NCBI RefSeq assembly: GCF_001411555.2
Contig: NC_049912.1
Coordinates: forward strand, 20,072,341 to 20,136,340
Source of the DNA: Juglans regia
Taxonomy: Eukaryota; Streptophyta; Magnoliopsida; Fagales; Juglandaceae
Reading direction: 5' to 3'
Length of the DNA: 64,000 nucleotides
Positions 21,905-32,261 of this stretch are shown here, piece after piece (the stretch's first letter is position 1; the number at the start of each line of letters is the position of its first letter). A program made the position numbers and the translations under genes. The notes below the pieces were generated by a model. That model worked only from the letters and a program-made list of their open reading frames with translations. It ran no database searches and was not told where the DNA came from.

Positions 21905-22489
21905 GGTCCTACTTTCGGTTTCAGGATTCAGCCCCTCAACATCGATCTAGCATCATCAAATGGTGTCATTTTTTTTAAGAAAACTGCTACACCCACAAAG
22001 CCTCCTTTTTTGACCATCTTCTACAGTAGTTTTGATGCTCCCAATCATGTGGTTGTAAATAGAAGGGTCATTCATTATCTGTGTATCCCTCATAATTAAT
22101 TGTTACTTTAAAAGCCAAAATATAATGAAAACCGAAAATTCTCTACCCTTTCTTTACAAAAGTTTTACAAAATTTCAAAATAACACCTAACTATCTCTAC
22201 CATTTTAAAAAAACTCAGGTTTTTCCAATGAATTTAATAAAAAATAATCATACATGTTTTTTTTTTAAAAATTTTATAAAACTAAAGAATTTAGTCTTAA
22301 GTTTAATAAAATCTATATCTTTTTAACTCAAAAAAGTTTGACCCACAAAATCTGTCAAACGATGTATTTTTCCAAAACAAAAAAGGTATGATTTTTCTCT
22401 ATTATGTTTTATTTCTTTCCATTCAACCTTACTCCTTTTCACGACCTTAATTTCAAATGAAATGATGAAATGACTTTATATATAATTAT

Positions 22490-22660
22490 AGCATGTGCAC
22501 ATTTTCTTGCATTTTTTAAAAAGAAATAGACAAATATAAGACTCACATAAAAAAAAAAAAAAAAAATTTCTATTATTTAATGGTGTACCTCACTCTTTTT
22601 TAAAAAAAAATATACGAGACTTTGACACCTTAAGACTATATATAACATTACTCGTATTAT
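22490..22660. mobile_element. A/T-rich MITE copy (GTGCAnnTnTC... family)
   Basis: GCATGTGCACATTTTCTTGC at the left, ACTCACATAAAAAA in the middle and ACTATATATAACATTACTCG at the right follow the layout of copies at about 32440-32570, 33250-33405, 33798-33975, 39730-39895 and 50098-50265. Each has a central stretch around ATTAAAAAATTAA-type sequence and ends that pair loosely. Family membership is by eye. Confidence 0.45.
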
Positions 22661-22847
22661 CCATTGAAGAGAGTAAATTAGAACTTGCATGTAATTCATA
22701 ATTTTTTACAACCATAAAGATCTTGAAACATCTTCAAGTTGATTAACATATTTATATATTTTCTTAAACTATGTTTTATAATGTTTCTTGTTATATTAAG
22801 ATTATAAAATATAAATTACTAATTTGCTCCCTCAAAGTTTCGTTAGG

Positions 22848-23080
22848 TCTCATTTGTATTCGTAATCCATTTCAACCCACCTCAATTCATCTCATCTCAT
22901 CTCATCATTACAATTTTTTCAAATTTTCACACAAAATATAATAAACAATTCAAATTTTTTAAATTTTAAAATAACTTTTTCAAATTTCTACATAAAATAT
23001 AATAAATAATTCAACTTTTATTCTACTATTCACAAACAATCTCAATTTATTTCAACTCATCTCTAAATCCAAACCACTCA
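22848..23080. mobile_element. Short MITE, GAGATGAGATG family
   Basis: GTCTCATTTGTATTCGTAATC opens, and AATCCAAACCACTCA closes. CATCTCATCTCATCTCATCA lies near the left end. The A/T-rich interior is as in other copies. Confidence 0.65.
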
Positions 23081-23310
23081 TTAATCTCGCATCTGCCATG
23101 CAGCCATATCACTGCTGCAGTGTTTCAATTCCAACTTATAGACGAAGTTTGAAAAAATTCCTTAAATTCAATTTAAATGAAAATTCTATTCATTATAAAA
23201 TATAAATTACAATACTATGTTGTTAAAATATGATTATTAAGATAAATAATATGATTGGATCTTAGCCATTGAATTCTAATGTCGACAAATTGAAATAAAT
23301 GAAAATAACT

Positions 23311-23506
23311 ATATTTGGATAGTGAAAAATTTTCATTTCATCATTATATTTTTTCTAAATTTTTACATAAAATATAATAAATAATTTAATTTTTTTAAAT
23401 CTCAAAATAATAAAAATAATATTAAAAAATAATATTATAATAATATTTTATTCAACTTTTAATTTTTATTTAAAACTAATTGATCTCGTTTCACTAACTA
23501 TCTAAA
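23311..23506. mobile_element. Short MITE, GAGATGAGATG family, degenerate
   Basis: TATTTGGATAGTGAAAAATT at the left and TCACTAACTATCTAAA at the right. The internal order TTTCTAAATTTTTACATAAA then AATAATATTTTATTCAACTT is shared with the other copies. Confidence 0.55.
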
Positions 23507-24585
23507 ATCTATTTAAATTAATAAAATGTAATAAGTTATTTATAAATAAATAAATAAATAAAAAACCTTCTCTTTATGATGGACAGCTTTTTGGTTCTGT
23601 TGCATCCAGCTTCCAAGTACAGCTTCGGAATTTGGTCAATTATGGAGCCCTATCAGTTCCTTTTTCTGAAAAATACTCTAAATGGGGTAAAAAAAAAAAA
23701 AAATATCTCTAAATGTAATGAAATTAATAAATTATGGAGTGGAACAATCATTTCATCAGTACATTGAAACAAGTGAGGTGAGACCTTACTTTTATCAAAT
23801 TAAAAAGAAACATTTCAAAAGAATTTAAAATTATTAAACCCATTCCCATTTGAGCATTGCTTTGTTTATCGAAAAAATATCTCAAATAAATATCTCAAAT
23901 AGGTTATTTCATTTTTTTTTATTTTTATTTTTTTTGTTTTATGTATTTTTTTAATCATTATAAATATTTAAAAAAAATAAAAAATTCACAATATCATTAA
24001 AAAATACTTCTTTAATCTTTAAATAAAAAAAAAAAAATCATTCTAAACACATTTTCGAAACAAAAAATATTTCTCTTTCCATTTATCCTTAATATGATGG
24101 AAAAAACTACACTCTTATCTAAAATGCTCTTTATGTCTCTTTATGCTCATCATTTTATTTTAGAGATAATCATATTTAGAATTCAAAACTAAAATTTTCT
24201 TTGTAATTACCCTTCTTAGACACTCTACTAATTGTTTTTTTTTTTTTTTGTTAAAATGGCTAAAAAGAAAAAGAAAAGTTGCATACCTTGCACATAAATT
24301 TCATTTGATAATTGGAATGACCAAAGTGATATTTATGAACGGAAAAAACCAACCAAAAACCCTTAATGACCTTATTTTATTAATGGGAATTACATACGAA
24401 TTTAAGGATACCAAGTTCAAAAAATCAAATCTTGAAAGTATTTTGCCATTATATATTAGTTTAGAATGCTAATGTGATTCCCCTCTTATGTCATTTTTTC
24501 TCCATTTGTTCTATTTCTTATAAATTTTCAAAAAGGGGAAAGGAGATTTTTAATAATCTACAAGTTAGCCTTGAGAAGCTTTATT

Positions 24586-25245
24586 CAATGTTTGAGAAAA
24601 TGGTTCGATTTAGGCTAATTCAAATTGAATCAATAAGAAAATCGAACAAATTTTAGTGAACTTTTTGAATCATTCATTGAACCAATTCAATCAACCGATT
24701 TAAACTAATTCAAACCGATTCTATCCAATTTTTTAAGTTGTCTAACAATTGAGTTTTTTTTTTTTTAATTATTGTACAAAAATATGATAGAACTAAATAT
24801 ATATTAACTTTTTGATCATTGTGTTCAATAAAAATTGCAGAAAAATCAAAAGATAAAACATATAGTCATTTATTTTCTTTAGTTAAATAAAAAATGAGGA
24901 GATAAATGAGTATTTTTATTAAATTTGTAGTTGTATATAAAATATTACATTTGTCATATGCATATAATTTAATGATATTTATTTTCTTCGTATATGAGGC
25001 AAAAATTTCAATAATTGAGCTTAAATACATAAATTAAATTTTTATTGAAACTATTTAGATTCATTCCATATTTTTATTGAAAATAGTAATGAATTTATAT
25101 TTTATACATGACATTAAATGCTTAAATTGTATTATATTTAATTTTTAATATTTTTTATTAGTATTAAAATAATCAATTGAAAATTGCTATGAATCTCCCG
25201 ATTCGTTTAATCGATTCCTGCTCGAATCTAATTTTTTGAACCTTG
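24586..25245. mobile_element. hAT-like element, GGTTCGA-ended family
   Basis: Left end CAATGTTTGAGAAAATGG then TTCGA; right end TCGAATCTAATTTTTTGAAC then CTTG. These are imperfect inverted repeats. The flanks GCTTTATT (24578-24585) and ACTTTATT (25246-25253) form an 8-bp duplication with one mismatch. Just inside are repeated AATTCAAACCGATT- and ATCGATT-type words. The core is A/T-rich and has no transposase. Confidence 0.65.
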
Positions 25246-25661
25246 ACTTTATTACATGGGAAATTTTTTCTTTCCCTAGTTTTGGTCGTAGATATTACAT
25301 CTATGACCAAAAATGGAGAATGTGTAAATGCATCAACATTATTGGCATCTTAACTTTGGATTAAAATTCTCTATAATTTTTTTAAAAAGTATTTTCTACA
25401 ATTATATAATCCCAACCATATTTAATGATAAGATTTACACTCTCACATGTAATATTTGAGATACAAATAAATAGAATTATTTTTGTGTAATATTTACAAA
25501 TTTATATCTCGTAAATAGAATTATTCTTCATTCTTGTATGTATTGTAGCTCATGTTTTAGGTTTGATATTATTTTTCTTTTAAAATTATAAATTATAAAT
25601 AGTATTTGAATACAAAAATTAAGAGAATCTTTAAAAAAATGATAAAAAAAATTATTTAAGA

Positions 25662-25871
25662 CAGGTTTGGGAGGTGAGATGAGAATTTTACGTTTTGTTT
25701 TGAAGTTTAAAATATTATATTTTAATATTATTATTGTTTTAAAATTTTAAAAAATGTATTAAAATTTAAAAAAATTAAATTATTTATTATATTTTATATA
25801 AAAATTTTAAAAAAATATAATAATAAAATAAAATAAAAATTTTATATTTTATAATACGCTCCAAACCCGCC
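25662..25871. mobile_element. Short MITE, GAGATGAGATG family, near the GATA promoter
   Basis: ACAGGTTTGGGAGGTGAGATG opens and CGCTCCAAACCCGCC closes. It lies about 200 bp upstream of the GATA gene's TATA box, so it could supply or disturb regulatory sequence. Confidence 0.65.
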
Positions 25872-26056
25872 ACTACCCTTAGTGGCCTTGGCTTTTACTT
25901 GGCGCCCTTTTTGTTTTCATTTCACTATAACCCTTTTTTTTATTCAATTTTTGGCGGGTGTTTCTTTTGGATATATTAAAAACAAAGAAGAAAAAGAGAG
26001 CAGTGTTTTTAATAGATGGTAGGGGCAATAATGTTATTTACTATATGCCATGGGGG

Positions 26057-26085
26057 CTAGGGTTTCACGTCCCATTTATATAAGG
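26057..26085 (+). promoter_or_regulatory. Probable core promoter of the GATA gene
   Basis: TTTATATAAGG at 26075-26085 is a good plant TATA box. Just upstream is CTAGGGTTT, the complement of a telo-box (AAACCCTA), a motif often found in promoters of genes expressed in dividing cells. The leader that follows, about 26110-26483, has two CT-rich tracts (about 26130-26150 and 26250-26276). Confidence 0.6.
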
Positions 26086-26483
26086 TGGTCTTTTTATCTT
26101 GATCTGCTGCAGCTGGTGCGCGTGTCGGTCTTCTCTCTCTCTCTCTCTGAGAGCTCGCATACACAGTCCTTCGCACTCCTTCAGTGCGTGTCGGTTTCTT
26201 TTAGATTCTCATACTTTCCGATTCAACAACCAATAGATTCTCCTTCCCTCGCTCTCTCTCTCTCTCTTTCTCTCTCATTTATATTGAGGAATAAGCGTCA
26301 TTTCCTGTGGTGCTTTCTCGCTCTGATTTGATGTAGTGGTGTCTCTGATCTCCTGCTTTGATCCGAATAGTTCTTCGTTTCCTCCGAGTATCGTAGGGGG
26401 TTTAAGGAGTCGCCCGCTTTCAGCTTCCTATTCGGCTATCGTATCTGGGTTTGATTCGAATCTTTGTAATAGATTGCGAAAAG

Positions 26484-27065
26484 ATGGAAGATCTGAGCGA
26501 TAAAGTGAGTGATCATGGCCTTTTTTCGCTGTTTGATCTGTGATCTTGATCATGAAAAGTCGTTGATCAGTCTGATTTCGTGTTTTGGTGCAGGGATCGG
26601 AGTCCGAGGTCGTGAATATCAAAAGCCCAAATGGGGGGGTTTCGTCCGAAGAAAGCCACACAAAAACCTGCGCCGACTGCGGGACCTCCAAGACACCTCT
26701 ATGGCGAGGCGGCCCAGCTGGTCCCAAGGTAAACCAGAAAAAATCCCTGATTTATATTGGGGTTTCGATCAGATTTTTTTATTTTTGATTTTGTGAGCTG
26801 AGTATTTTCTATGTTGATTTTGCAGTCACTGTGTAATGCGTGTGGGATCAGAAGCAGGAAGAAGAGAAGGGCTGCTCTGGGTTTGAACAAAGAGGACAAA
26901 AAGCCCAAGAAAACAAGTTTTTGTGGAAGTAATAAGATAGGGGATAATACGAAGCAGAGACTGATGGCTTTGGGAAGAGAGGTGTTGATGCAGAGGAAGA
27001 AGTTGGGGGAGGAGGAACAAGCGGCTGTGCTGTTGATGGCTCTCTCTTATGGCTCTCTCTGGTAG
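26484..27065 (+). CDS. Class-B GATA transcription factor (GATA15/16-like)
   Basis: DNA-binding regulator, nuclear. Exons 26484-26504, 26594-26728 and 26826-27065 are joined at clean GT-AG introns of 89 and 97 bp and give 131 aa. The first exon codes for only seven residues (MEDLSDK). One GATA zinc finger is present, CX2CX18CX2C, with Cys33, Cys36, Cys55 and Cys58 and the typical TPLWRGGPAGPK loop; the second intron falls inside the finger. A basic tail (RSRKKRRAALG) follows. The C-terminus holds AAVLLMALSYG with the Leu-Leu-Met motif (121-123) that marks class-B LLM GATAs. In other plants that group acts in greening, growth and cytokinin responses. The short length and lack of an HAN domain favour the GATA15/16/17 subgroup. 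The start is the only ATG that gives a short, conserved-looking N-terminus in frame. Confidence 0.95.
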
Positions 27066-28171
27066 AAATTTTAGGAGCTGGATGTGGGGATCCTAACCTT
27101 CTTTCAACTGTATCTTCTTTCTATTAATCACAGTCATTTTAGAGTATTGTCATAACTGTTCTTTTGAGACAAAATGGTTCTTCAGTGTTTCAACTTTCAA
27201 GTTTCAACTTCCAACAACTGTAACAATGTAAGAATTGGAAATTGATCCTATTTTTGCTTATGTTGTCTATTTACAATATAATTTTATTTTAAATTTATTA
27301 AAAAAAATGTTTCTATTTTTTCAAGAAAATAAGAGGGAATGTGAAATTCGTATTTCCCGCTGTTTTTTTTTTTTTTTTTTTGGGTTTACAGGATTATTGA
27401 GAAAGCAAGAGTCATTATTATTCAAGTTTTGTAAGGTACAAGTGATTTAGTACGAACTGATGTTAATATGATTTTTTTATTGAAAAAATAAATAAAAAAT
27501 TTAAGAAAAGAAAATATATTTTTTCTCTCATGAAAATAATTTTTTTTTTAATTTGTACTATTTTATTAAATGAATATCTTACGTGTTAATATCTGCATAA
27601 GAACCTTTTCTTTTTTTAATTTGAAAATTAAAAATCCATTGACTCGTAAGAACCTTTTGACCTTTGTGTTGCAATGAGCTGTAGATTGAACATCCTCAAA
27701 CCCCAAACTCTCAACATTTGAGATTTCCGGAATCGAATTCCAAAACATCGAAGAAACTCCCTCCATCCCAACATCTTATCGTCCATTACTACAAGAGGAT
27801 AATCGAAGCAAACTCCTTTACTCTGCTTCCATCGACAAGGATTTCAAGAGTTGGCATATGTCTTGTTTCCTTTTTTTTTTTTTTTTTTCAACATCCAAGT
27901 ATCCGTTTCATATGGCGTTTGTTTTGTGTTATCATACAGTTGCTTTCCTCTATTTGGTGTTGATGTACACTAATGAACGAAGAAATAATTTAAGAAAACA
28001 TGTTTTTTAAAGAAATAGATAGCGATAATGAAATTGGAGTAATTTTATTAAAAAATATGTTTATAAATATGGAAAGTGGTTTAAAAAATAATATACTTTG
28101 TTTCAAACCCAAATGCTAGTTATAGAACACGAATCTAAATCAAATGATAATATGGTCTTACGGTATGCAAG
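27066..28171. other. 3' flank of the GATA gene; no further gene seen
   Basis: The 3' UTR probably runs to about 27240. Beyond it are a T-run (27362-27380) and A/T-rich DNA. A patch at about 27655-27860 has normal composition (includes GAGATTTCCGGAATCG) but gives no recognisable protein. Confidence 0.4.
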
Positions 28172-28188
28172 TAAGGGTGGCAATATGC

Positions 28189-28774
28189 TAGGGATGGATA
28201 GTCCCCTCCCCGCCCCCAACATGCTGGGGGACAGGATGGACTCTCAATATGTCCCGTCTCTCGTCCACTTTAATAATGGACTATAGTCTATTGGGTTCAA
28301 AAATTATTCGTGTTCAAAAGTAATCAAAAACACATTTTTAAACCCAATTTATAAACTTAAATTTGTTAATATGACTATAATTTAAAAACTATATAGTTTT
28401 TAAATTTGTGGTACATATTTTGTGTAAATTGTAGTGTAGTAGGGTGACCTTTTTATAGATTGTCTTCACAATACAAGTCTCACACTTATGCAATATGAGA
28501 CTCTTGTATTGTCTTAGCAATCTATAAAAAGGTAATCCTACTACACTACAACTTATACAAAATATTAAGTAAAAGTTATACTTAATACATATTACTATAT
28601 TTATATATAGTATAAATAATAAATATTTATAAATATGTATAGTATAAATATATATTTATATAATAAAATATATAAGTGCAGGATAGGGTTGGGCCCTCCT
28701 CGCCCCCCGCCCCCGCTAGGAGGGCTAGATGCGGGGTGGAGTTGTAGGCTGCAGGGCCCCATTGCCCACCCCTA
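28189..28774. mobile_element. GC-rich hAT-like element nested in another hAT-like element
   Basis: Left end TAGGGATGG, right end ATTGCCCACCCCTA. The flanks CAATATGC (28181-28188) and CAATATGT (28775-28782) are an 8-bp duplication with one mismatch, and the duplicated bases belong to the outer element. Both ends are GC-rich (CCCCTCCCCGCCCCC; CCTCGCCCCCCGCCCCCGC). The core is A/T-rich and contains the hairpin at 28415-28565. Confidence 0.82.
28415..28565. mobile_element. Near-perfect 151-bp foldback MITE
   Basis: Two arms of about 72 bases pair almost completely around a centre near 28490. The left arm runs through TTGTAGTGTAGTAGG, CCTTTTTATAGATTG and ACAATACAAG; the right arm carries the complements CTTGTATTGT, CAATCTATAAAAAGG and CCTACTACACTACAA. 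I count roughly eight to ten mismatches. There is no coding capacity. The transcript would be a long hairpin. Confidence 0.85.
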
Positions 28775-29430
28775 CAATATGTGACATAATTCGTGAATCC
28801 AACACGAACACGACACGAAATTAACGAATTTGAATTTGATATTAACGAGTTTGGATCAAAATGGGTTGACCCATTAAGATATGAGTTATAAACAAGTCAA
28901 TAATAAGTCAATCCACTTAACTTGAAATCAAACTGTTTTGACACGTTTAGATTTTATTTTAAAATAACAATTTTATTATTGTTGAGTTGCAACATTGGTA
29001 TTTCTCAGTATACTTATGTTTTTATTATTGGGATTGTAATTATGGACTTATGCTCATATTTGTTGTAGAGTGTGTAATATTGGTTTTATTATATGTTATA
29101 ATTTGAAAAATATTGATTTTTTTATTTGTAGGTAGTTTTATTTTTTTTAAAAAGATATTGTGGCTACTAATAAATATAGATTTGAATTTTTATGTGAAAT
29201 AATTAGGTCAAATGAATTTTGCATGTTAGTTCAACCCATTTAAATGAAATGAGTTTAAATGAGTCATATCAAGTTAACCTATTTCTAATTAATTATTAAA
29301 TGAGCCAAGAAATAATTGGGTGACACGGCACAACCCGTTATTTAAATAGGTCGAGTTAGAGTTTAAAAGTTTGACACATTTAGCTTATGGGTTGGGTTCT
29401 TGTTCATGACTTGATACAATCTGAAGAAAT

Positions 29431-31900
29431 AATCTTCACAACAGCCACTATTTCGCTTCATCCATTGCACACATGACATGTAGACCGAGTTCACTAAAAC
29501 AACTGAAATGTTTTGCTCTGTATCGTCTCTCAGCCATCGAAGCCCTCATTCAGCCATTTTGCCCCCAAGCTCTCAAAGCCCCCTCGACTCAAAGCCCTCT
29601 TGAAGCACAGCCACCGACCTCAGCCAAGCATGACCTCAGCCCTCCCTACCACGACCTCAGCCCTCCTGAGGAGATCAGTTCCCTAGCCCTCGGTCCCATC
29701 TCAGTTCACTGACGTGAATCCTCCCTTAGTCCACTGAAGCCTTCAGATCTGTGGGAGGTTTAACATACATTTCTTTTCTTTTTTTTCTCTGTTTACTCCA
29801 TCTCTCTATTTCTCTGTATTTGCTATAAAGGGTGATGAATAGCACTTCTTTTACAATATTGTTTTACATAGGGCACACTTTGTATTTGCTAGAAAGGATA
29901 CTCCTATAACTATTTTATAAATCATTTTACAAAAAATCCTCCATTTAAAATAGAGTTGTCAATAATTGTGAGAAGGGTTGTCTTTATCATCACTTAGTAG
30001 ATTTTCAAGCATAAATTTAATTTGCACTTAAAAATTGGTTGAATAATTAGCCTATATTTCTTCTGGGACAGTTGCCTTTAGGATTTAAGATTCAATGATT
30101 TGGTAGAACCATTATTTATATGCATTCTGTGATGATGTGGGACCTCACCAAGGAGCAGGACCATTAGAAGCATTATTTAAGTGCATTGAAGGTAACTAGA
30201 AAAAAAAATCCTGATCTGAAATTTCAATGTAGCTAATCATAGAATAAACAAGTATGTATGCTTACAAAGTATTTTATCATGTTATTTGGGAGTTCGCACT
30301 GTGTGTAGAGAGATTCAAGGTGTGAATTCTTCGTATGAGCGGATATACTTCATCTGCCAGATGAGAATTTTCGTATAAGAGAAAATAAGACTTCAAGGAC
30401 GTGGGATGATGTTGACACCATGTTTTGATGAAAATCATGTAAATTGTATGTTGCTAAATCAACATATGTAATGAAAACTGGTTGTGCACTTCAATCGACT
30501 TTGTAAACTTTAGCCTAAGTCTTATTGTAGTTGATTGACTATGATCATTTAATCTATAATTCAAGCAACACAAGTGATGATTTGAAAAGAGAAAACAATA
30601 CAATTTTAGTTTTTTCCTTTAATCTAGGATAAGTGATGATTTTGGCAGATAACTAGATTGATTGCCTTCACACAATTTTGCAGGCATTGACTGATTGCGT
30701 AAACAAGTCATATTGTTACTTAAATGAATTCCATTCTGCAGTCATCAACTGGTAATATATGGCTAAAACAGCTGTGCTAGTTAAAACTGTTTCAAAGATA
30801 ATAATAGGCTTCACACCTAATAATCTTCTCTCAAGTACACTCCCTTGACCTTTCCCATGATTTCATGTGCAAGGACTGAAAAAAGAGTCCCATGTTGCCC
30901 CAAATGACTTCACCCCAATAAGCTTTTTTGTTTTTTTCCCTTAGAATTAACTATCAGCACTTATCTTTACTGCTAAATTGGATTTGGCCCTCGAAAGTTT
31001 TCAAGAGAGGATGTAGAAAACCATGCACCGCACCCACCGGCCACAAGGTTGCTGCTAGTACTTCTATTGTTCATGTGTTCAAAAGCATGATACTAACCAT
31101 AGACCACAATCACTGATCGCAAAACAGATGTTATCAACAAACTGACTGACATCTAATCAGCCCCCTCATAGGACAAATTTGTCAATATTATTGGAACCAC
31201 CGCAAAATCATCATATTGGACTATATACTTGGCGTCTAAATAACAAATCTCATACTTTCTTTCTCATCCAATTTCGACAGCATCCTCAAGACTCTCTGCA
31301 TCCAGTTATATCCATCTTAAACGTCTGGAAACCCTTTTCAGCTAATCTTTCATCTACCAAATTCCTTCAGTTCACTTCTTAAATTCACAAAAACTATTCA
31401 TACAACTAAGTTTGAGTCCACCTCACCAAATTCAGAAAAGAAAATCAACAGCATCTTACTGGAAAACTAGCCTTGACGAGGTGCAACATGCACAAGATCT
31501 AAAAGTAGGTGTTTCTGAAAATAAAAACACCAAAAAAAAGAAAAATTTATGTCCAACATTTTACCAGAAAATGTGTCTCAATAAGGGCAATGCCCACACA
31601 TAAGAGCAGAATGAGTAGGCTACTGAAATTAAACAACTTCAAAATAATTTAAGCCACTATGTCTTCAAACAAGTTCCAATCATGTCTTCAAAACTCAAGT
31701 TGTATTAACAAAAAACAAAAGTTTACAAACCCTATTTTTCTTGGAAAGAACATTATTTTCCTACATGCCCTAAGCCACAATACCTATCTTAGAAAACACA
31801 AAAATCACAACTCAATATACACATGAAGAACATAATAGTTATGGACGAAAAAATGGTACAATATTTACCTACGAAGTTAAGCAAACCATTTGGCGAAACA
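29431..31900. other. Gene-free interval, nothing identified with confidence
   Basis: A proline/serine-rich frame at 29473-29712 repeats HDLSPP and SP words and resembles no known family. A short exon-like stretch at about 30128-30195 (DVGPHQGAGPLEALFKCIEG, followed by GTAACT) is the only other coding-looking piece. Frames at 30928-31116, 31179-31382 and 31412-31603 have no recognisable features. Confidence 0.35.
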
Positions 31901-31913
31901 AAGTTGTTGAAAC

Positions 31914-32261
31914 TTGCCGCTAGTTTGGTCTGTTCAATTAGCTCGCGGGGGGAGTGGCAGCGCTAGGCAGACGTTGGAGCTTCTCGAGGTGGTGCTGAAT
32001 AGAGAGACGCCATTGCGAGGTGGTGCTGGGAAGAGGAAGCAAATGCGGGTTCGTGGCGGGGAAGGAGGGTGGGTTTCGCAAGATTCAAGTCTGGTTTGCT
32101 CCATTCAAAGAGCTGGCAGCACTAGGCAGACGAAGGAGCAACGCTCGGTGGTGTTGACGAGAGAGGCAGTATCACCGAGAGGCACTGGGTTGAGGAAGCT
32201 GAAGTGGATTGTTGACGAGGGAGGAGGGTGGTTTTGCTGGATAAATTCGAATTGTGGATGA
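31914..32261 (+). other. 115-aa open frame made of two tandem related halves; status unknown
   Basis: The DNA at about 31920-32090 and 32091-32250 is an imperfect tandem duplication. Translated, the halves correspond: LVWSVQLARGGSGSARQT against LVCSIQRAGSTRQT, VVLNRETPLRGGAGKRKQ against VVLTREAVSPRGTGLRKL, and GGEGGWVSQDS against EGGGWFCWINS. The frame stays open through both halves. GC content is far above the surroundings. No family is recognised. It may be a real small gene, the antisense of a leader exon, or a transposon fragment. Confidence 0.35.

Larger units (their letters stand above)
21905..26040. other. Repeat mosaic upstream of the GATA gene; no gene seen
   Basis: Apart from the MITE copies and the hAT-like element listed separately, this stretch is A/T-rich with homopolymer runs. 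Short open frames at 23576-23767, 24248-24472 and 24474-24656 show biased, low-complexity composition and no domain. Confidence 0.5.
28172..29430. mobile_element. Outer, broken hAT-like element (ACACGAC family) carrying a nested element
   Basis: The left end TAAGGGTGGCAATAT is at 28172. After the nested insertion (28189-28774) it resumes as CAATATGTGACATAATTCG and then ACACGAACACGACACG, matching the element at 11166. The similarity continues (GAGTTTGGATCAAAATGGG, TTTTATTATTGGGATTGTAA) to about 29430. The right inverted end is missing or unrecognisable. Confidence 0.7.

Noticed and set aside
23576..24656. Three short plus-strand frames (63, 74 and 60 aa) as small genes
   Set aside because: Biased A/T composition, no recognisable domain, and they lie among MITE copies.
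29473..29712. Ser/Pro-rich 79-aa frame as an extensin-like gene
   Set aside because: No signal peptide and no Tyr-Pro motif. It repeats CTCAGCCCTCC-type DNA and has no supporting gene structure.
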